Positions 10,855 through 19,383 of a DNA stretch of 64,000 nt are shown piece by piece (position 1 is the first letter of the stretch; each line of letters begins with the position of its first letter). Under the pieces are notes generated by a model. That model saw only the letters and a list, made by a program, of their open reading frames with translations, had not been told where the DNA came from and did no database searches. The stretch spans positions 124,001 through 188,000 of the forward strand of contig CAWJOC010000034.1 of assembly GCA_963844315.1 (NCBI GenBank), in the 5' to 3' direction. This stretch comes from CAWAVN01 sp963844315. GTDB taxonomy: Bacteria; Planctomycetota; Planctomycetia; Planctomycetales; Planctomycetaceae. The translations under genes were made by a program, and so were the position numbers.

Positions 10855-12441
10855 TTAATAGTTCCAGTGAACCCCGAAGTTCCAGCTTTCGACGTACCAG
10901 CGGGATTCCTGGTCGGTGCGAATTGCGGGGATCAACGGGAAGCCGTTGTATTCCACAATCCGGTGCGGGCGGTGAATCTCGAAGGCGGCATTCAATTGAT
11001 ACCCGATGCGGAACTTGGCTTCATCGAGGAAGTGGAATCGGTTCACGACCGGGATGTAGTGGAAGATGTTGGCTTCGGCCAGGAGTTCCTGAGTGGTGGT
11101 GGGAGAGAGCCTGGTATGTTCCTGCTCTTCGTTGAAGCGGGAGGTCTGGTCGAAAAACGGCCCGAATCCATCGCCGACGCCAAAGCTGCTGAGTTCCATT
11201 TCTTCGTGATTCACGGCCAGTCCGACGCGGGAGTGGCCGCGGATTTTCAGGTTCTCGCCGCCGACGTCGAATTGCAGCCCGATTTGCGGCCCCATGAGGT
11301 ACGAACGGACTTCCGATTGGATTTGGGATTCAAACGGCAATACGACTTGAGTGTAGGTGGCGGGGATTTCCAAGCCCGGCGGAAGTTGGAAGAGCAAGGA
11401 TCCGCCGGAGTCCGCGGCATTGAGCGCGAAGTTTTCTCCAATGTACAGGAACTGGACCCCTAACGTGGGAGCGAAATGATACCAATCGTTCCGCCAGAAG
11501 GGGGTGAAATTCCAGTTCACTTCGCCCCCGCCGCCACGCGTCTCATAATCCAACCCGAAGAAGCGGTCGTAAACCACATACGTTCCATCCACTCGGCCGT
11601 TGATGCCGTCGGGAATGCCGTCGTTCAAGGGCAGGGCATGTCCGATGACCAACGGTCTGCCGGTGAAGAAGTTCGTGCGGTTGAGGATTTCCTGCCGGGT
11701 GGCGTTGAAACCGCGCGAGTAGGCCCAATGCGCTTCGGGAGTGTACCAGGCGTTGACTTGCAGCCCCTGGTCGCTCGGCTCGCGAAATCCCCAGGTCAGG
11801 TTAAAACCGTTGACGGTCGGTTCGCTTTCCAATCCCTGATCGCCCACCGCGATGTTGTTGACGGTGGCACGGACGTTCTGCTGCTGCCCCGTCCCTCCTG
11901 GGAACGCAACCCCATTGAAGTTGCCCAAGAACGAGTCGTAAAACACGCCGGTGTCCACCGGGAGAAAGGGAGCCTGTCCGGGAGTAAACCTCTGCGGCGC
12001 GATTTCGTTGCCCACCCGCGTCTGGTCCGGTCGGCGGTAGTTGGCGAAGCGGTAATCCAAGTCCACGAAATACCGCCGGGCCGAGTTATTGACGCGGTGG
12101 TACCAAAGCTCTTCTTCGTGGCTCGTCTCGGCGAATCGGTTCTCAAACGGAGAAATGTTCGGCCAAGGCGCACGGTTGGGATCATAGCCCGGACCGCCGT
12201 TCTGACCGGCGGCAATCGGATCCCACGCTCCCGCCGGTGCTAACGGAGGCGGTGGCACGAAATTGGGATCCCCCGGAAATCCCAGGCCGCCGGGGGGCAG
12301 GGGACCCGCCGGATAATACGGGCCACCAGCTTCGCCCGGATTAGGCATTCCGCCCATTCCCTCATACTGGGCGAATCCGCTTTGGCCCGCCGAAAGAGCC
12401 ATCACGCTCAAAACCGAGACAATCCAGGGGTATACCCGCAT
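10855..12441 (-). CDS. BBP7-like outer-membrane beta-barrel protein
   Basis: 528 residues. It starts with a Sec signal peptide (VSVLSVMALSAGQSGFAQ), then a Gly/Pro-rich passage (PPGGLGFPGDPNF), then a body of alternating aromatic and polar strands ending in an aromatic residue (WNFGVHWNY), as expected for a barrel closed by a terminal beta-signal. Sequence style, including the ANYRRPDQ-like first strand and a middle strand MGPQIGLQFDV, fits the BBP7 barrel family expanded in planctomycetes. It stands alone, with a repeat-filled gap on one side and ilvC on the other. It is probably a structural or pore protein of the outer membrane; substrate is unknown. Confidence 0.75.
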   Translation of the reverse strand: MRVYPWIVSVLSVMALSAGQSGFAQYEGMGGMPNPGEAGGPYYPAGPLPPGGLGFPGDPNFVPPPPLAPAGAWDPIAAGQNGGPGYDPNRAPWPNISPFENRFAETSHEEELWYHRVNNSARRYFVDLDYRFANYRRPDQTRVGNEIAPQRFTPGQAPFLPVDTGVFYDSFLGNFNGVAFPGGTGQQQNVRATVNNIAVGDQGLESEPTVNGFNLTWGFREPSDQGLQVNAWYTPEAHWAYSRGFNATRQEILNRTNFFTGRPLVIGHALPLNDGIPDGINGRVDGTYVVYDRFFGLDYETRGGGGEVNWNFTPFWRNDWYHFAPTLGVQFLYIGENFALNAADSGGSLLFQLPPGLEIPATYTQVVLPFESQIQSEVRSYLMGPQIGLQFDVGGENLKIRGHSRVGLAVNHEEMELSSFGVGDGFGPFFDQTSRFNEEQEHTRLSPTTTQELLAEANIFHYIPVVNRFHFLDEAKFRIGYQLNAAFEIHRPHRIVEYNGFPLIPAIRTDQESRWYVESWNFGVHWNY

Positions 12442-12619
12442 CAGTCTATCCTTGACAAACAGCAGTCACAGGGGATGCTGACTCCGCTTAAAAGCTCATT
12501 GCACAATGAGCGCAAGCAAAGAACCTGCAACACCTATCGGACTGGAAGCGAGATAAACTGTAGCGGTTGTTCCCAAATTTCGGGTTCTAGCGATTGTTTC
12601 GACTGTCGCAAAAAGGCGG

Positions 12620-12639
12620 TTGACTTCTCATAAAGTCAA
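12620..12639. terminator. Perfect hairpin downstream of ilvC
   Basis: Seven-base arms TTGACTT and AAGTCAA flank the loop CTCATA, about 50 nt past the ilvC stop; on the - strand it is followed at 12611-12615 by TTTTT. Position suits a weak intrinsic terminator for ilvC; it could also be an operator. Confidence 0.4.
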
Positions 12640-12689
12640 ATGAGTTCCAGAGTTAGGAATTCGAGTCAGTTGCGTTACAAGGTAACTTC

Positions 12690-13694
12690 CTAAACCTCTT
12701 TGGCATCGATCCAGGTCATCATGCTGCGGAGTTCCCGGCCCACTTTTTCGATGAGGTGGTTCCGGTCCCTTCGGCGCGTGGCTTGGAAGGTGGCCTGATT
12801 GGCTTTGTTTTCCAGGATCCACTCCTTGGCGAACTCGCCGCGCTGGATTTCGCCCAGGATTTTCTTCATTTCCTGCTTGGTCTGGTCGGTGATGATCCGG
12901 GGACCACGGGTGTAATCGCCGAACTCGGCGGTATTGGACACGCTGTAGCGCATGTAATTCAGGCCGCCTTGATAGAACAAATCCACGATCAATTTCAGTT
13001 CGTGCATGCACTCGAAGTAGGCCATCTCCGGCTGATAACCGGCTTCGACCAGGGTTTCGAACGCGGCTTTGACCAAGGCGCTCACCCCGCCGCAAAGCAC
13101 GACTTGCTCGCCGAACAGGTCGGTTTCGGTTTCCTCGGCGAAAGAGGTTTCAATCACGCCGCCGCGCGTGCCGCCGATGCCTTTGGCATAAGCGAGGGCC
13201 AATTGACGGCTTTCTTCCGAGGAGCCTTCGCCCATCGCAATCAGCGACGGCACGCCGCCGCCTTTGACGTATTCGCTCCGCACCAGATGCCCCGGACCTT
13301 TGGGAGCGACCAGCGCGGTGTCCACGCCTTTGGGCGGAATGACTTGCCCGAAATGGATGTTGAACCCGTGCGAGCACATCAGCAGATTGCCGGGCTTCAT
13401 GTTCGGGCGGATGTCGCTCTTGTAAACGTCGGCTTGGACTTCATCCGGCAAGAGGATATTCACCATATCCCCATTGGCGGCGGCTTCGGCGGCGGGCAGG
13501 GGATCAAAGCCGTGCTTGACCGCCAGATCGTAATTCGGACTGCCCTTTCTTTGGCCGACAATCACCTTGCAGCCGCTGTCTTTGAGGTTCTGCGCCTGGG
13601 CATGCCCTTGGCTGCCATAGCCGATAATGGCAATGGTCTTGTTCTTGAGGAGAGACAAATCGGCGTCATCGTCATAATAAATTTTCGCTGCCAT
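12690..13694 (-). CDS. ilvC: Ketol-acid reductoisomerase
   Basis: 334 residues, the size of a class I (short) enzyme. It catalyses the NADPH- and Mg-dependent isomeroreduction of acetolactate or acetohydroxybutyrate in valine, isoleucine and leucine synthesis in the cytosol. The Rossmann motif IIGYGSQGHAQAQNL and the conserved VAPKGPGHLVR are present. The metal and active-site region includes FAEETETDLFGEQ, LCGGVSALVKA and CMHELKLIVDL. The start ATG gives MAAKIYYDDDADL, the usual N-terminus. ilvN lies on the same strand upstream, separated by repeats and a DUF559 gene, so a shared pathway block is likely but a single transcript is not certain. The gene is intact. Confidence 0.97.
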   Translation of the reverse strand: MAAKIYYDDDADLSLLKNKTIAIIGYGSQGHAQAQNLKDSGCKVIVGQRKGSPNYDLAVKHGFDPLPAAEAAANGDMVNILLPDEVQADVYKSDIRPNMKPGNLLMCSHGFNIHFGQVIPPKGVDTALVAPKGPGHLVRSEYVKGGGVPSLIAMGEGSSEESRQLALAYAKGIGGTRGGVIETSFAEETETDLFGEQVVLCGGVSALVKAAFETLVEAGYQPEMAYFECMHELKLIVDLFYQGGLNYMRYSVSNTAEFGDYTRGPRIITDQTKQEMKKILGEIQRGEFAKEWILENKANQATFQATRRRDRNHLIEKVGRELRSMMTWIDAKEV

Positions 13695-13740
13695 TGGAGG
13701 GGTCTTTTCGATTCAAAGGAAAGTGTTCAAGTAAGAATTC

Positions 13741-13938
13741 TTGTCCCCTCTCCCCTGGGGAGAGGGCTAGGGTGAGGGGGACGAGTGGTTTAATCCGCCC
13801 ACATTTTCATCTGGATTTGTCCCCTCTCCCCTGGAGGGAGAGGGCTAGGGTGAGGGGGATGATCCGCTTCAATCCGCCCTCTTGTTTTCCTGGCTTTGTC
13901 CCCTCTCCCTTGGGGAGAGGGCTAGGGTGAGGGGGATG
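13741..13938. repeat. Three tandem copies of a palindromic repeat (CCCCTCTCCC...GGGAGAGGGCTAGGG)
   Basis: Copies at about 13741-13780, 13818-13860 and 13897-13938 share CCCTCTCCCCTGGGGAGAGG followed by GCTAGGGTGAGGGGG. Opposite-oriented copies sit at about 14345-14383 and 14417-14457, on the other side of the DUF559 gene, and one more at 36829-36868. Spacing is irregular and intervening sequence is related, so this is not a CRISPR. Confidence 0.85.
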
Positions 13939-13944
13939 ATCGCC

Positions 13945-14325
13945 TCAATCCGCCTTCGATTTCTCCTTCATTTCCAAAACAGCGCGTCGAATCGCAATCG
14001 CGACCGCCTCAACATCTTCCAACACATCTTCATTGGCGAACCGTATCACTCGATAGCCTTGGCTTTCCAGGAAATGCTGACGGGTGCAATCGGCCTCATA
14101 GACCGCGTCGTGATAACCACCATCCACTTCAATAATCAAATTCTGTTCAAGACAAAAAAAGTCCACAATGAAAGGGCCAATGGATTGTTGCCGACGGAAC
14201 TTGAGGCCATCCAACCGCCGGTTTCTGAGAACGGCCCAAAGCAATTGCTCAGGTTTAGTGCTCGCCTGCCGAAGTCGGCGGCGATGGGGCTTTGACTGTG
14301 GGGTATTTTGAAGGGGTTTGTTCAT
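13945..14325 (-). CDS. DUF559 family endonuclease-like protein
   Basis: 126 residues. The fold is that of the very-short-patch-repair-like/DUF559 group of the PD-(D/E)xK nuclease superfamily: LRQASTKPEQLLWAVLRN, then FRRQQSIGPFIVDFFC, then LIIEVDGGYHD (the D...ExD core) and YRVIRFANEDVLEDVEAV. Cellular role of this family is unknown; in planctomycetes it is often found inside repeat islands, as here, flanked on both sides by palindromic repeats in opposite orientation. That flanking suggests the gene and its repeats may move or spread as a unit, which is inference. Confidence 0.85.
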   Translation of the reverse strand: MNKPLQNTPQSKPHRRRLRQASTKPEQLLWAVLRNRRLDGLKFRRQQSIGPFIVDFFCLEQNLIIEVDGGYHDAVYEADCTRQHFLESQGYRVIRFANEDVLEDVEAVAIAIRRAVLEMKEKSKAD

Positions 14326-14344
14326 GATGTGTGTCTCACTTTGT

Positions 14345-14457
14345 TCGCCCCCTCACCCTAACCCTCTCCCCAAGGGAGAGGGGACAAAACCATTTCCTTT
14401 CATGGATCTTCCTTAGGTTGTCCCCCTCTACCCTCTCCCCAAGGGAGAGGGGACAAG
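14345..14457. repeat. Two palindromic repeat copies on the 5' side of the DUF559 gene
   Basis: Two copies of the same family as at 13741-13938 but in the opposite orientation (CCCCCTCACCCTAACC...CTCTCCCC then AAGGGAGAGGGGACAA). Together they bracket the DUF559 gene with inverted repeats. Confidence 0.8.
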
Positions 14458-14480
14458 ACCGCCTGCGCCGTGAGCGTGTT

Positions 14481-15029
14481 CTACTTTGTTGTCTCCACCG
14501 CTTCCGTGCGTTCCGCGGGGATAAGGAGATCCTTGCTCATGGATTCGCCGCGGAGCATGGCGATTCTTCCAGTGCGGACCATTTCCAGGATGCCAAAGGG
14601 TCGCATCAGATCGATAAAGGCTTCGAGTTTCTTTTCCGGGCCGGAGATTTCCACCATGACGTGCTCCGGGCTGACATCCACGATCCGCCCGCGAAACACG
14701 TCCACCAACTCTTTGATTTCGCTGCGCTGGCCGTCCTGGGTGTTGACCTTGATCAGCATCAAATCGCGCTCGACGAAATCCTCGCCGGAGTAATCCAGGA
14801 CCTTGACCACCGTGACGATTTTTTCGAGTTGCTTTCGGACCTGGTCCAAGACCCGGTCATCGCCCCGGACGACGAACGTGATCCGCGAAAATTCGGGAAT
14901 CTCCGTCTCGCCGACGGCCAGGCTGTCGATGTTGAAGGCACGCGAAGCCAGCATGCCGGAAATGTGGGCGAGCACGCCCGGCTGGTTCATCACCAGCGCG
15001 GACAACACATGCCTTTTGGGGGCGGTCAT
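14481..15029 (-). CDS. ilvN: Acetolactate synthase small (regulatory) subunit
   Basis: 182 residues from the ATG at 15029 (MTAPKRHVLSALVMN), chosen over an upstream in-frame start because family members begin here. The N-terminal ACT domain is clear: QPGVLAHISGMLASRAFNID and the strand RITFVVRGDD. The C-terminal domain has LMLIKVNTQ, SPEHVMVEISG and FGILEMVRTGRIAM. It binds the large subunit IlvB and gives feedback control by valine in the first step of branched-chain synthesis. The large subunit is not in this window. Intact; same strand as ilvC 0.8 kb downstream. Confidence 0.95.
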   Translation of the reverse strand: MTAPKRHVLSALVMNQPGVLAHISGMLASRAFNIDSLAVGETEIPEFSRITFVVRGDDRVLDQVRKQLEKIVTVVKVLDYSGEDFVERDLMLIKVNTQDGQRSEIKELVDVFRGRIVDVSPEHVMVEISGPEKKLEAFIDLMRPFGILEMVRTGRIAMLRGESMSKDLLIPAERTEAVETTK

Positions 15030-15184
15030 CGAAAGGATCTCTACAAAGGTTTGGAACGGTATCTCGCGGCCAACGCGCGAACCCTCATCGCCAGAGGGCA
15101 AGAAGGAAAGAGTTTAGCCCCATCGGAACCAAATCTCAACTCAGCGGATCGATTGAATGATGGAAAGCAAGCAGGGTGGGTGAA

Positions 15185-15508
15185 TTACGCGATGCGATAG
15201 AGATCCACGGGTTGTCCCAACTGGAAAGAATGAACTCGCGGATCGGCCTCCAGCCATGCCGCTAGGCGTGAAAGTGACTCGGCATAAGCGTCTCGGTTTC
15301 CCAGTTCCACGAATCCGTCGAGCCTCGGAGCAATTCCGCCACCGCCAAATGCCAACCCATTGGCCTCAATCGCATCGCGAATAAAGTCGTCGAGAAATGC
15401 GTCAAAGTCCACGCCAGCATTGAGAATCGCCGAGACTTCGGTGCCAAACTCTTGAAACTCGCGGACACGTTTTTTCTTCCGTAGGCGTTTACGCATCGAA
15501 GCCGCCAT
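15185..15508 (-). CDS. yggL: YggL-family 50S ribosome-binding protein
   Basis: 107 residues, the family size (DUF469). The basic N-terminus RKRLRKKKRVREFQEFGTEV and the C-terminal part FVELGNRDAYAESLSRLAAW match YggL, which binds the large ribosomal subunit in E. coli. It ends with a short hydrophobic tail. It lies between ilvN and the NagB fusion on the same strand, with gaps of 150 nt upstream of ilvN and 12 nt after nagB, so it may be cotranscribed with the latter. Confidence 0.8.
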   Translation of the reverse strand: MAASMRKRLRKKKRVREFQEFGTEVSAILNAGVDFDAFLDDFIRDAIEANGLAFGGGGIAPRLDGFVELGNRDAYAESLSRLAAWLEADPRVHSFQLGQPVDLYRIA

Positions 15509-15520
15509 TCTCTCCCATGT

Positions 15521-17407
15521 TCACAACTGCCCACGGTATCTCACGAAGCCTTCCAGGGCGTAGTATTCCGGAAGGCCGAGTTCGTTGTAGATTTTGGCGG
15601 TGCGTTTGGTGCGGTGTTCGGCTCGTTCCCAGAATTTGCGCTCATCGTGGCCGGGGTAGCGGGCGCGGTCTTTTTGGGATTCGTGCTTGAAGATCGCCTG
15701 CTTTTTCTGGTTGGAGACTTCCGGGCTTAAGGGGACCGCCCGTTCGATTTCGTCCGGTTCGTATTCCTGCCAGGCTCCCCGGTAGAGCCAAACTTCGGGC
15801 GAGAGTCCTTCGGTTTCGACGATTTTCGAAGCGCGAAAAATAGCCTCCGCACATAGCCGATGCGTGCCGTGCGGGTCGGTGAGATCGCCCGCGACATAAA
15901 CTTGTTGCGGGGACAGTTCGCGGAGTAGCGCTGCGACGATGGCCACGTCTTCCTCGCCGATGGGTTTCTTGGCAATCTCGCCGGTGCGGTAAAACGGAAG
16001 ATTGAGAAAATGGCACTTCGCGGCCGGAACGCCCGCCGTCTGCGCCGCCGCCACCGCTTCGGTCTTGCGGATCAGCGATTTGACTTCCAAGACGTTCGGC
16101 GAATCGGGATCGCCGGGGCCTTTCCGCGCGATGCTCTCGCGGAGTTTTTCGTAGAAGGACTTGGCGGAATCCGTGGTCAAGCCAAACGTGGTTTGCAGTT
16201 CCTCCACGTAATTGATGTGCCGGAGCGCATCGTGATCGAAAACCGCGATGTTCCCGCTAGTCATGTAGGCGACGTGGACATCGTGCTTTTGATTGGCAAG
16301 CGTGATCAGCGTGCCGCCCATCGAGATCACGTCATCATCGGGATGCGGGCTGAAGACCAGCACCTTTTGCGGTTCCTCGCCCGCGGGTTTTTCGCACAGG
16401 CCGGACAAGAGGTTTTGAAACACCCGCTGCCGGATGGCTTCGAGAGGACCTCTTTCCCTTAGCAATTGGTGCAAATGATTGAAGTGAAAATCGCGGGCTT
16501 CGAGTTTCAAGAGCGCTTTGCCCGTGAGTTGAGCCAGCCAAATGACCGCTTGCTTTTCGGTCTTGTCGTTCCAGCGGATTTCAGAGATCAGCCAGGGCGT
16601 GGCGATGGCGGTGAGTTTCGCCGCCGCCGCCCGGTCCACGGCGATGATCGCGTTCCGGTGCGTCTGCAAAAAACTGGCGGGGACGTTCTTGGTGATCTCT
16701 TCCTCCACGGCTTTTTTCACCGTGAGCGATTTGTGCTCTCCCAAGGCCATCACAATGATTTTGCGGGCGGATAAAATCGTGCCCAGGCCCATCGTGATGG
16801 CCTGCATGGGCACGTTTTCCTCGCCGAAGAAATCCCCCGCCGCATCCTGCCGCGTCACGGGGTCCAATGTCACAAGCCGGGTCCGCTCGCTTTTGTCGCT
16901 GCCGGGTTCATTGAAGCCGATGTGCCCGTTCCGCCCCAATCCCAGCAGCATCAAATCGATCCCGCCCACGCGCTCGATTTCGCGTTCATAATCCTCGCAA
17001 AACTCTTCGACCTCCTCAGCGGGCACATCGCCTCTGGGGATGTGGATGTTCTCTTGGAGAATGTTGACGTGATCGAAAAACGTCTCCCGCATGAAGCGGT
17101 GGTAACTGTGGATCGAATCGGCGGGCATCGGCCAGTATTCATCGAGATTAAACGTGATGACCCGTGAGAAATCCAAGCCTTCCTCCTTGTGCAACCGGAT
17201 CAGGGCGCGATAAACCCCGGTGGGCGTGGAACCCGTGGGCAATCCTAGCACCGTGGGCATGCCGGCGGAGTTGTTTTCACGGATCAAACTGGCGATGACT
17301 AAAGCCACGTGATGCCCCACGTCCGCCGAGTCGCGAAAGGCCAAGGTGGGGATGGCGGTGCATTTGAGAACGCGAGGCGGGGCGGAGGTCACGGCGAATT
17401 TCAGCAT
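15521..17407 (-). CDS. nagB: Glucosamine-6-phosphate deaminase fused to a PIG-L deacetylase-like domain
   Basis: 628 residues from the ATG at 17407. Residues about 20-265 are a NagB isomerase/deaminase: VLGLPTGSTPTGVY, VITFNLDEYW with the catalytic Asp, and LGLGRNGHIGFNEPGS. After a helical linker, residues about 360-600 form a PIG-L/LmbE metal-dependent deacetylase: VFSPHPDDDVISMGG (the HPDDD metal site) and DPHGTHRLCAEA. NagB converts glucosamine-6-phosphate to fructose-6-phosphate and ammonia; the fused domain may first remove an acetyl group, so one polypeptide could do both steps of amino-sugar use. The same fusion is known from Bacteroidetes and planctomycetes. A separate PIG-L gene starts divergently 180 nt away. 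Confidence 0.9.
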   Translation of the reverse strand: MLKFAVTSAPPRVLKCTAIPTLAFRDSADVGHHVALVIASLIRENNSAGMPTVLGLPTGSTPTGVYRALIRLHKEEGLDFSRVITFNLDEYWPMPADSIHSYHRFMRETFFDHVNILQENIHIPRGDVPAEEVEEFCEDYEREIERVGGIDLMLLGLGRNGHIGFNEPGSDKSERTRLVTLDPVTRQDAAGDFFGEENVPMQAITMGLGTILSARKIIVMALGEHKSLTVKKAVEEEITKNVPASFLQTHRNAIIAVDRAAAAKLTAIATPWLISEIRWNDKTEKQAVIWLAQLTGKALLKLEARDFHFNHLHQLLRERGPLEAIRQRVFQNLLSGLCEKPAGEEPQKVLVFSPHPDDDVISMGGTLITLANQKHDVHVAYMTSGNIAVFDHDALRHINYVEELQTTFGLTTDSAKSFYEKLRESIARKGPGDPDSPNVLEVKSLIRKTEAVAAAQTAGVPAAKCHFLNLPFYRTGEIAKKPIGEEDVAIVAALLRELSPQQVYVAGDLTDPHGTHRLCAEAIFRASKIVETEGLSPEVWLYRGAWQEYEPDEIERAVPLSPEVSNQKKQAIFKHESQKDRARYPGHDERKFWERAEHRTKRTAKIYNELGLPEYYALEGFVRYRGQL

Positions 17408-17488
17408 GGGATCTCGATCAAGAGCGGGTCTATGTCCCATCCATTGTAGCACGCTTGCGATGGATGGTCACAGCTTCGTGGTTGAGTG

Positions 17489-17562
17489 AAGAAGATTAAG
17501 ATTAAGAGTAAGATTAGGATTAAGAATTGTTGGATTGGGTCTTACTCTTACTCTTAATCCTG
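17489..17562. repeat. AAGATTAAGATTAAGAGTAAG repeat, inverted pair
   Basis: The divergent gap between the two PIG-L-containing genes has GATTAAGATTAAGAGTAAGA at about 17489-17526 and its inverted form CTTACTCTTACTCTTAATCC at 17541-17562. Copies occur at 31521-31597 and, in shorter form, near 45660-45690 and 62112-62135. Intergenic and palindromic when paired. Confidence 0.75.
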
Positions 17563-17587
17563 TTATTTGACCAAGGACTGCCGCCCC

Positions 17588-18355
17588 ATGCCGGACCTTT
17601 CAACCAAACCGCGCATTTTCGCGATCCACGCCCATCCCGATGATTTGGAGTTTCAATGTGCCGGGACGCTGGCACTCCTCAAACAGCGGGGATGCGAGAT
17701 TTTGATGGCCACCATGACGCCGGGCGATTTGGGCAGCGCGGTCCTTCTGCCGGATGAAATCGCCCGCGTCCGCCGGGGAGAAGCGGCGAAGTCGGCGGAT
17801 TTGTTGGGGGCAAGTTACCAGTGCCTGGAGTTTCGGGATTTGTCGATCTGCTTCGACAACGACAGCCGGCACCGTGTTGCGGAAGCCATTCGCCGGGCGA
17901 AGCCGGATATTGTCATCACTGCCCCGCCGGTGGACTACATGAGCGACCACGAAATCACGTGCCGACTGGTCCGGGATGCGTGTTTTAACGCCTCGGTTCC
18001 GAATTACTCGACCCGCCAATGGGATCCCGCCCCGCCGCTCGCCAAAATTCCGCACCTCTATTATGTGGATGCCCTCGAAGGCGTGGACTATTTCGGGAAA
18101 CCGATCCAGCCGGGTTTCGTGGTGGACGTTTCCAGCACGTTCGAACTGAGGCAGAAAATGCTCGCCTGTCACGACAGTCAACGCGCCTGGCTCCGGCAGC
18201 AACACGGGATTGATGAGTACCTGGAAAGTTCAAAGCGATGGAGCGAAACGCGGGGCAGGGAAATCAATGCCGCGTATGGCGAAGCGTTCAGCCAGCACAA
18301 AGGCCATCCCTACCCGCACGACAATTTGCTCTTGAAACTGCTCGAGAATCCTTAG
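17588..18355 (+). CDS. PIG-L/LmbE family deacetylase
   Basis: 255 residues, the family size. The zinc site is clear: IFAIHAHPDDLEFQCAGTL (AHPDD) and DYMSDHEITCRLV (HxxH-like third ligand). Members remove N-acetyl groups from sugar conjugates such as GlcNAc-inositol or diacetylchitobiose. The start ATG at 17588 is chosen because an upstream in-frame start would lie within the intergenic repeat. The gene faces away from the NagB/PIG-L fusion, suggesting a shared amino-sugar function. Substrate cannot be set from sequence. Confidence 0.88.
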   Translation: MPDLSTKPRIFAIHAHPDDLEFQCAGTLALLKQRGCEILMATMTPGDLGSAVLLPDEIARVRRGEAAKSADLLGASYQCLEFRDLSICFDNDSRHRVAEAIRRAKPDIVITAPPVDYMSDHEITCRLVRDACFNASVPNYSTRQWDPAPPLAKIPHLYYVDALEGVDYFGKPIQPGFVVDVSSTFELRQKMLACHDSQRAWLRQQHGIDEYLESSKRWSETRGREINAAYGEAFSQHKGHPYPHDNLLLKLLENP

Positions 18356-18756
18356 GATCCCAACCATTTTTTTGAAAACCCTTGGGATCCTAACCATTTC
18401 GGCGCGGAAGGTCGCGAAAAGAATTTTTGGAATCCTAAAGCATGGCGCACGAATGGTTTTGACTCCAAAGCTTTATGTCCTAAGTTTTTTGATGACAATC
18501 GTTCGGTTGTGAATCCTTTCGCGCTGATCGTTCAAGTTTGGGGATTTCGCCGGGGCAGGGGGTGATTTCGCTCGACATTCGGGCGGGTTTTCACGAAGAT
18601 GTCGGCGGATAGGTTCCGACTTCGCCATTTTTCCCAATTCGGAAGGGTTTGGCTCAAGTCGGGACGGCAATCCGAATCAGAGTCGTCAGATTATCGGACG
18701 TTAGCCAATTTTTTCAAAAACCCAATATCGCAGAAAAGAGCAGGGGAGTGGCCAGC
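18355..18756. other. Non-coding gap with GGATCC-containing hairpin
   Basis: GGATCCCAA (18355-18363) pairs with TTGGGATCC (18382-18390), and the phrase GGATCCTAACCATTT recurs next to it, so a stem-loop terminator for the PIG-L gene is possible though the T-run lies in the loop. The rest (18420-18756) shows no gene; it is probably the leader of the next small gene. Confidence 0.4.
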
Positions 18757-18969
18757 ATGTCGGAACCGACCACGATCAATAACCCGGATCAGCCCGCATC
18801 TCCCAAACCGCCCGAAGAACTCTTCGATAAAACCCAACTCAAATACTTCGATTCCGAAGACACCCACGCGGGCGCTGCGATTGGGAAAATGCTCAGCCTG
18901 TTCTTCCTGTACACGGTCCTCGCCATGGCTTTGGTGGCTTATTGGACGTTTTCCGTGGTCGCGGAGTAA
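18757..18969 (+). CDS. Small membrane protein of unknown function
   Basis: 70 residues from the ATG at 18757, preceded by AGGGGAG at a good distance. The N-terminal 40 residues are polar and Pro-rich (PASPKPPEELFD), followed by YFDSEDTHAGAAIGKM and a single C-terminal TM helix (LSLFFLYTVLAMALVAYW). It has the form of a tail-anchored protein or of a small subunit of a membrane complex. I recognise no family. It stands alone between a non-coding gap and a repeat-rich stretch. Confidence 0.6.
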   Translation: MSEPTTINNPDQPASPKPPEELFDKTQLKYFDSEDTHAGAAIGKMLSLFFLYTVLAMALVAYWTFSVVAE

Positions 18970-19155
18970 GGCTTTAGGCTGTAGACCGTAGGCTTTAGGA
19001 AAGCCAAGACAGGCTGGCTTTGGAGTGTCCGTTTTCTTTTGGAAACCGTGATCCTCTTTGAGAGAGGGAGATCCGTCCCATTACGGAAAAGGCTTACGAG
19101 TGGTGGTTTTTCCTAAAAAACCTACAGTCTTATAGCCTACAGCCTATAGCCTAAG
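18970..19155. repeat. TAGGCTGTAGACCGTAGGCTTTAGG repeat, inverted pair
   Basis: A copy (AGGCTGTAGACCGTAGGCTT) starts right after the small TM gene stop and an inverted copy (ACCTACAGTCTTATAGCC and CAGCCTATAGCC) ends the pair at 19155. Further copies are at 37408-37440, 41868-41900, 42001-42017, 53740-53767 and 62089-62105. Confidence 0.8.
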
Positions 19156-19383
19156 CATTTCCCCGTGGTAAAATTTAGCGGATGCACGGAACGCATTGCT
19201 CCTGCTGGTTCTGTCGCCTTCGGGCGGTCAAAACCCAGCGATCCAATCGATCAGGCAGGACTGCCGTCAATCCGCTTGTAGGCTTGATCCGATTTTGGGG
19301 CTTAGGGTGTATTGCCTTCGGCAATTCATTCTTCAGGATGGAATCTTTCCAGACCTCAAGCACCCCAAACCGGATTTTTTCCC

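Noticed and set aside
13741..14457. Regularly repeated palindromes resembling a CRISPR array
   Set aside because: Only three plus two copies, in opposite orientations, about 80 nt apart with similar DNA between them and a gene in the middle; no cas genes.
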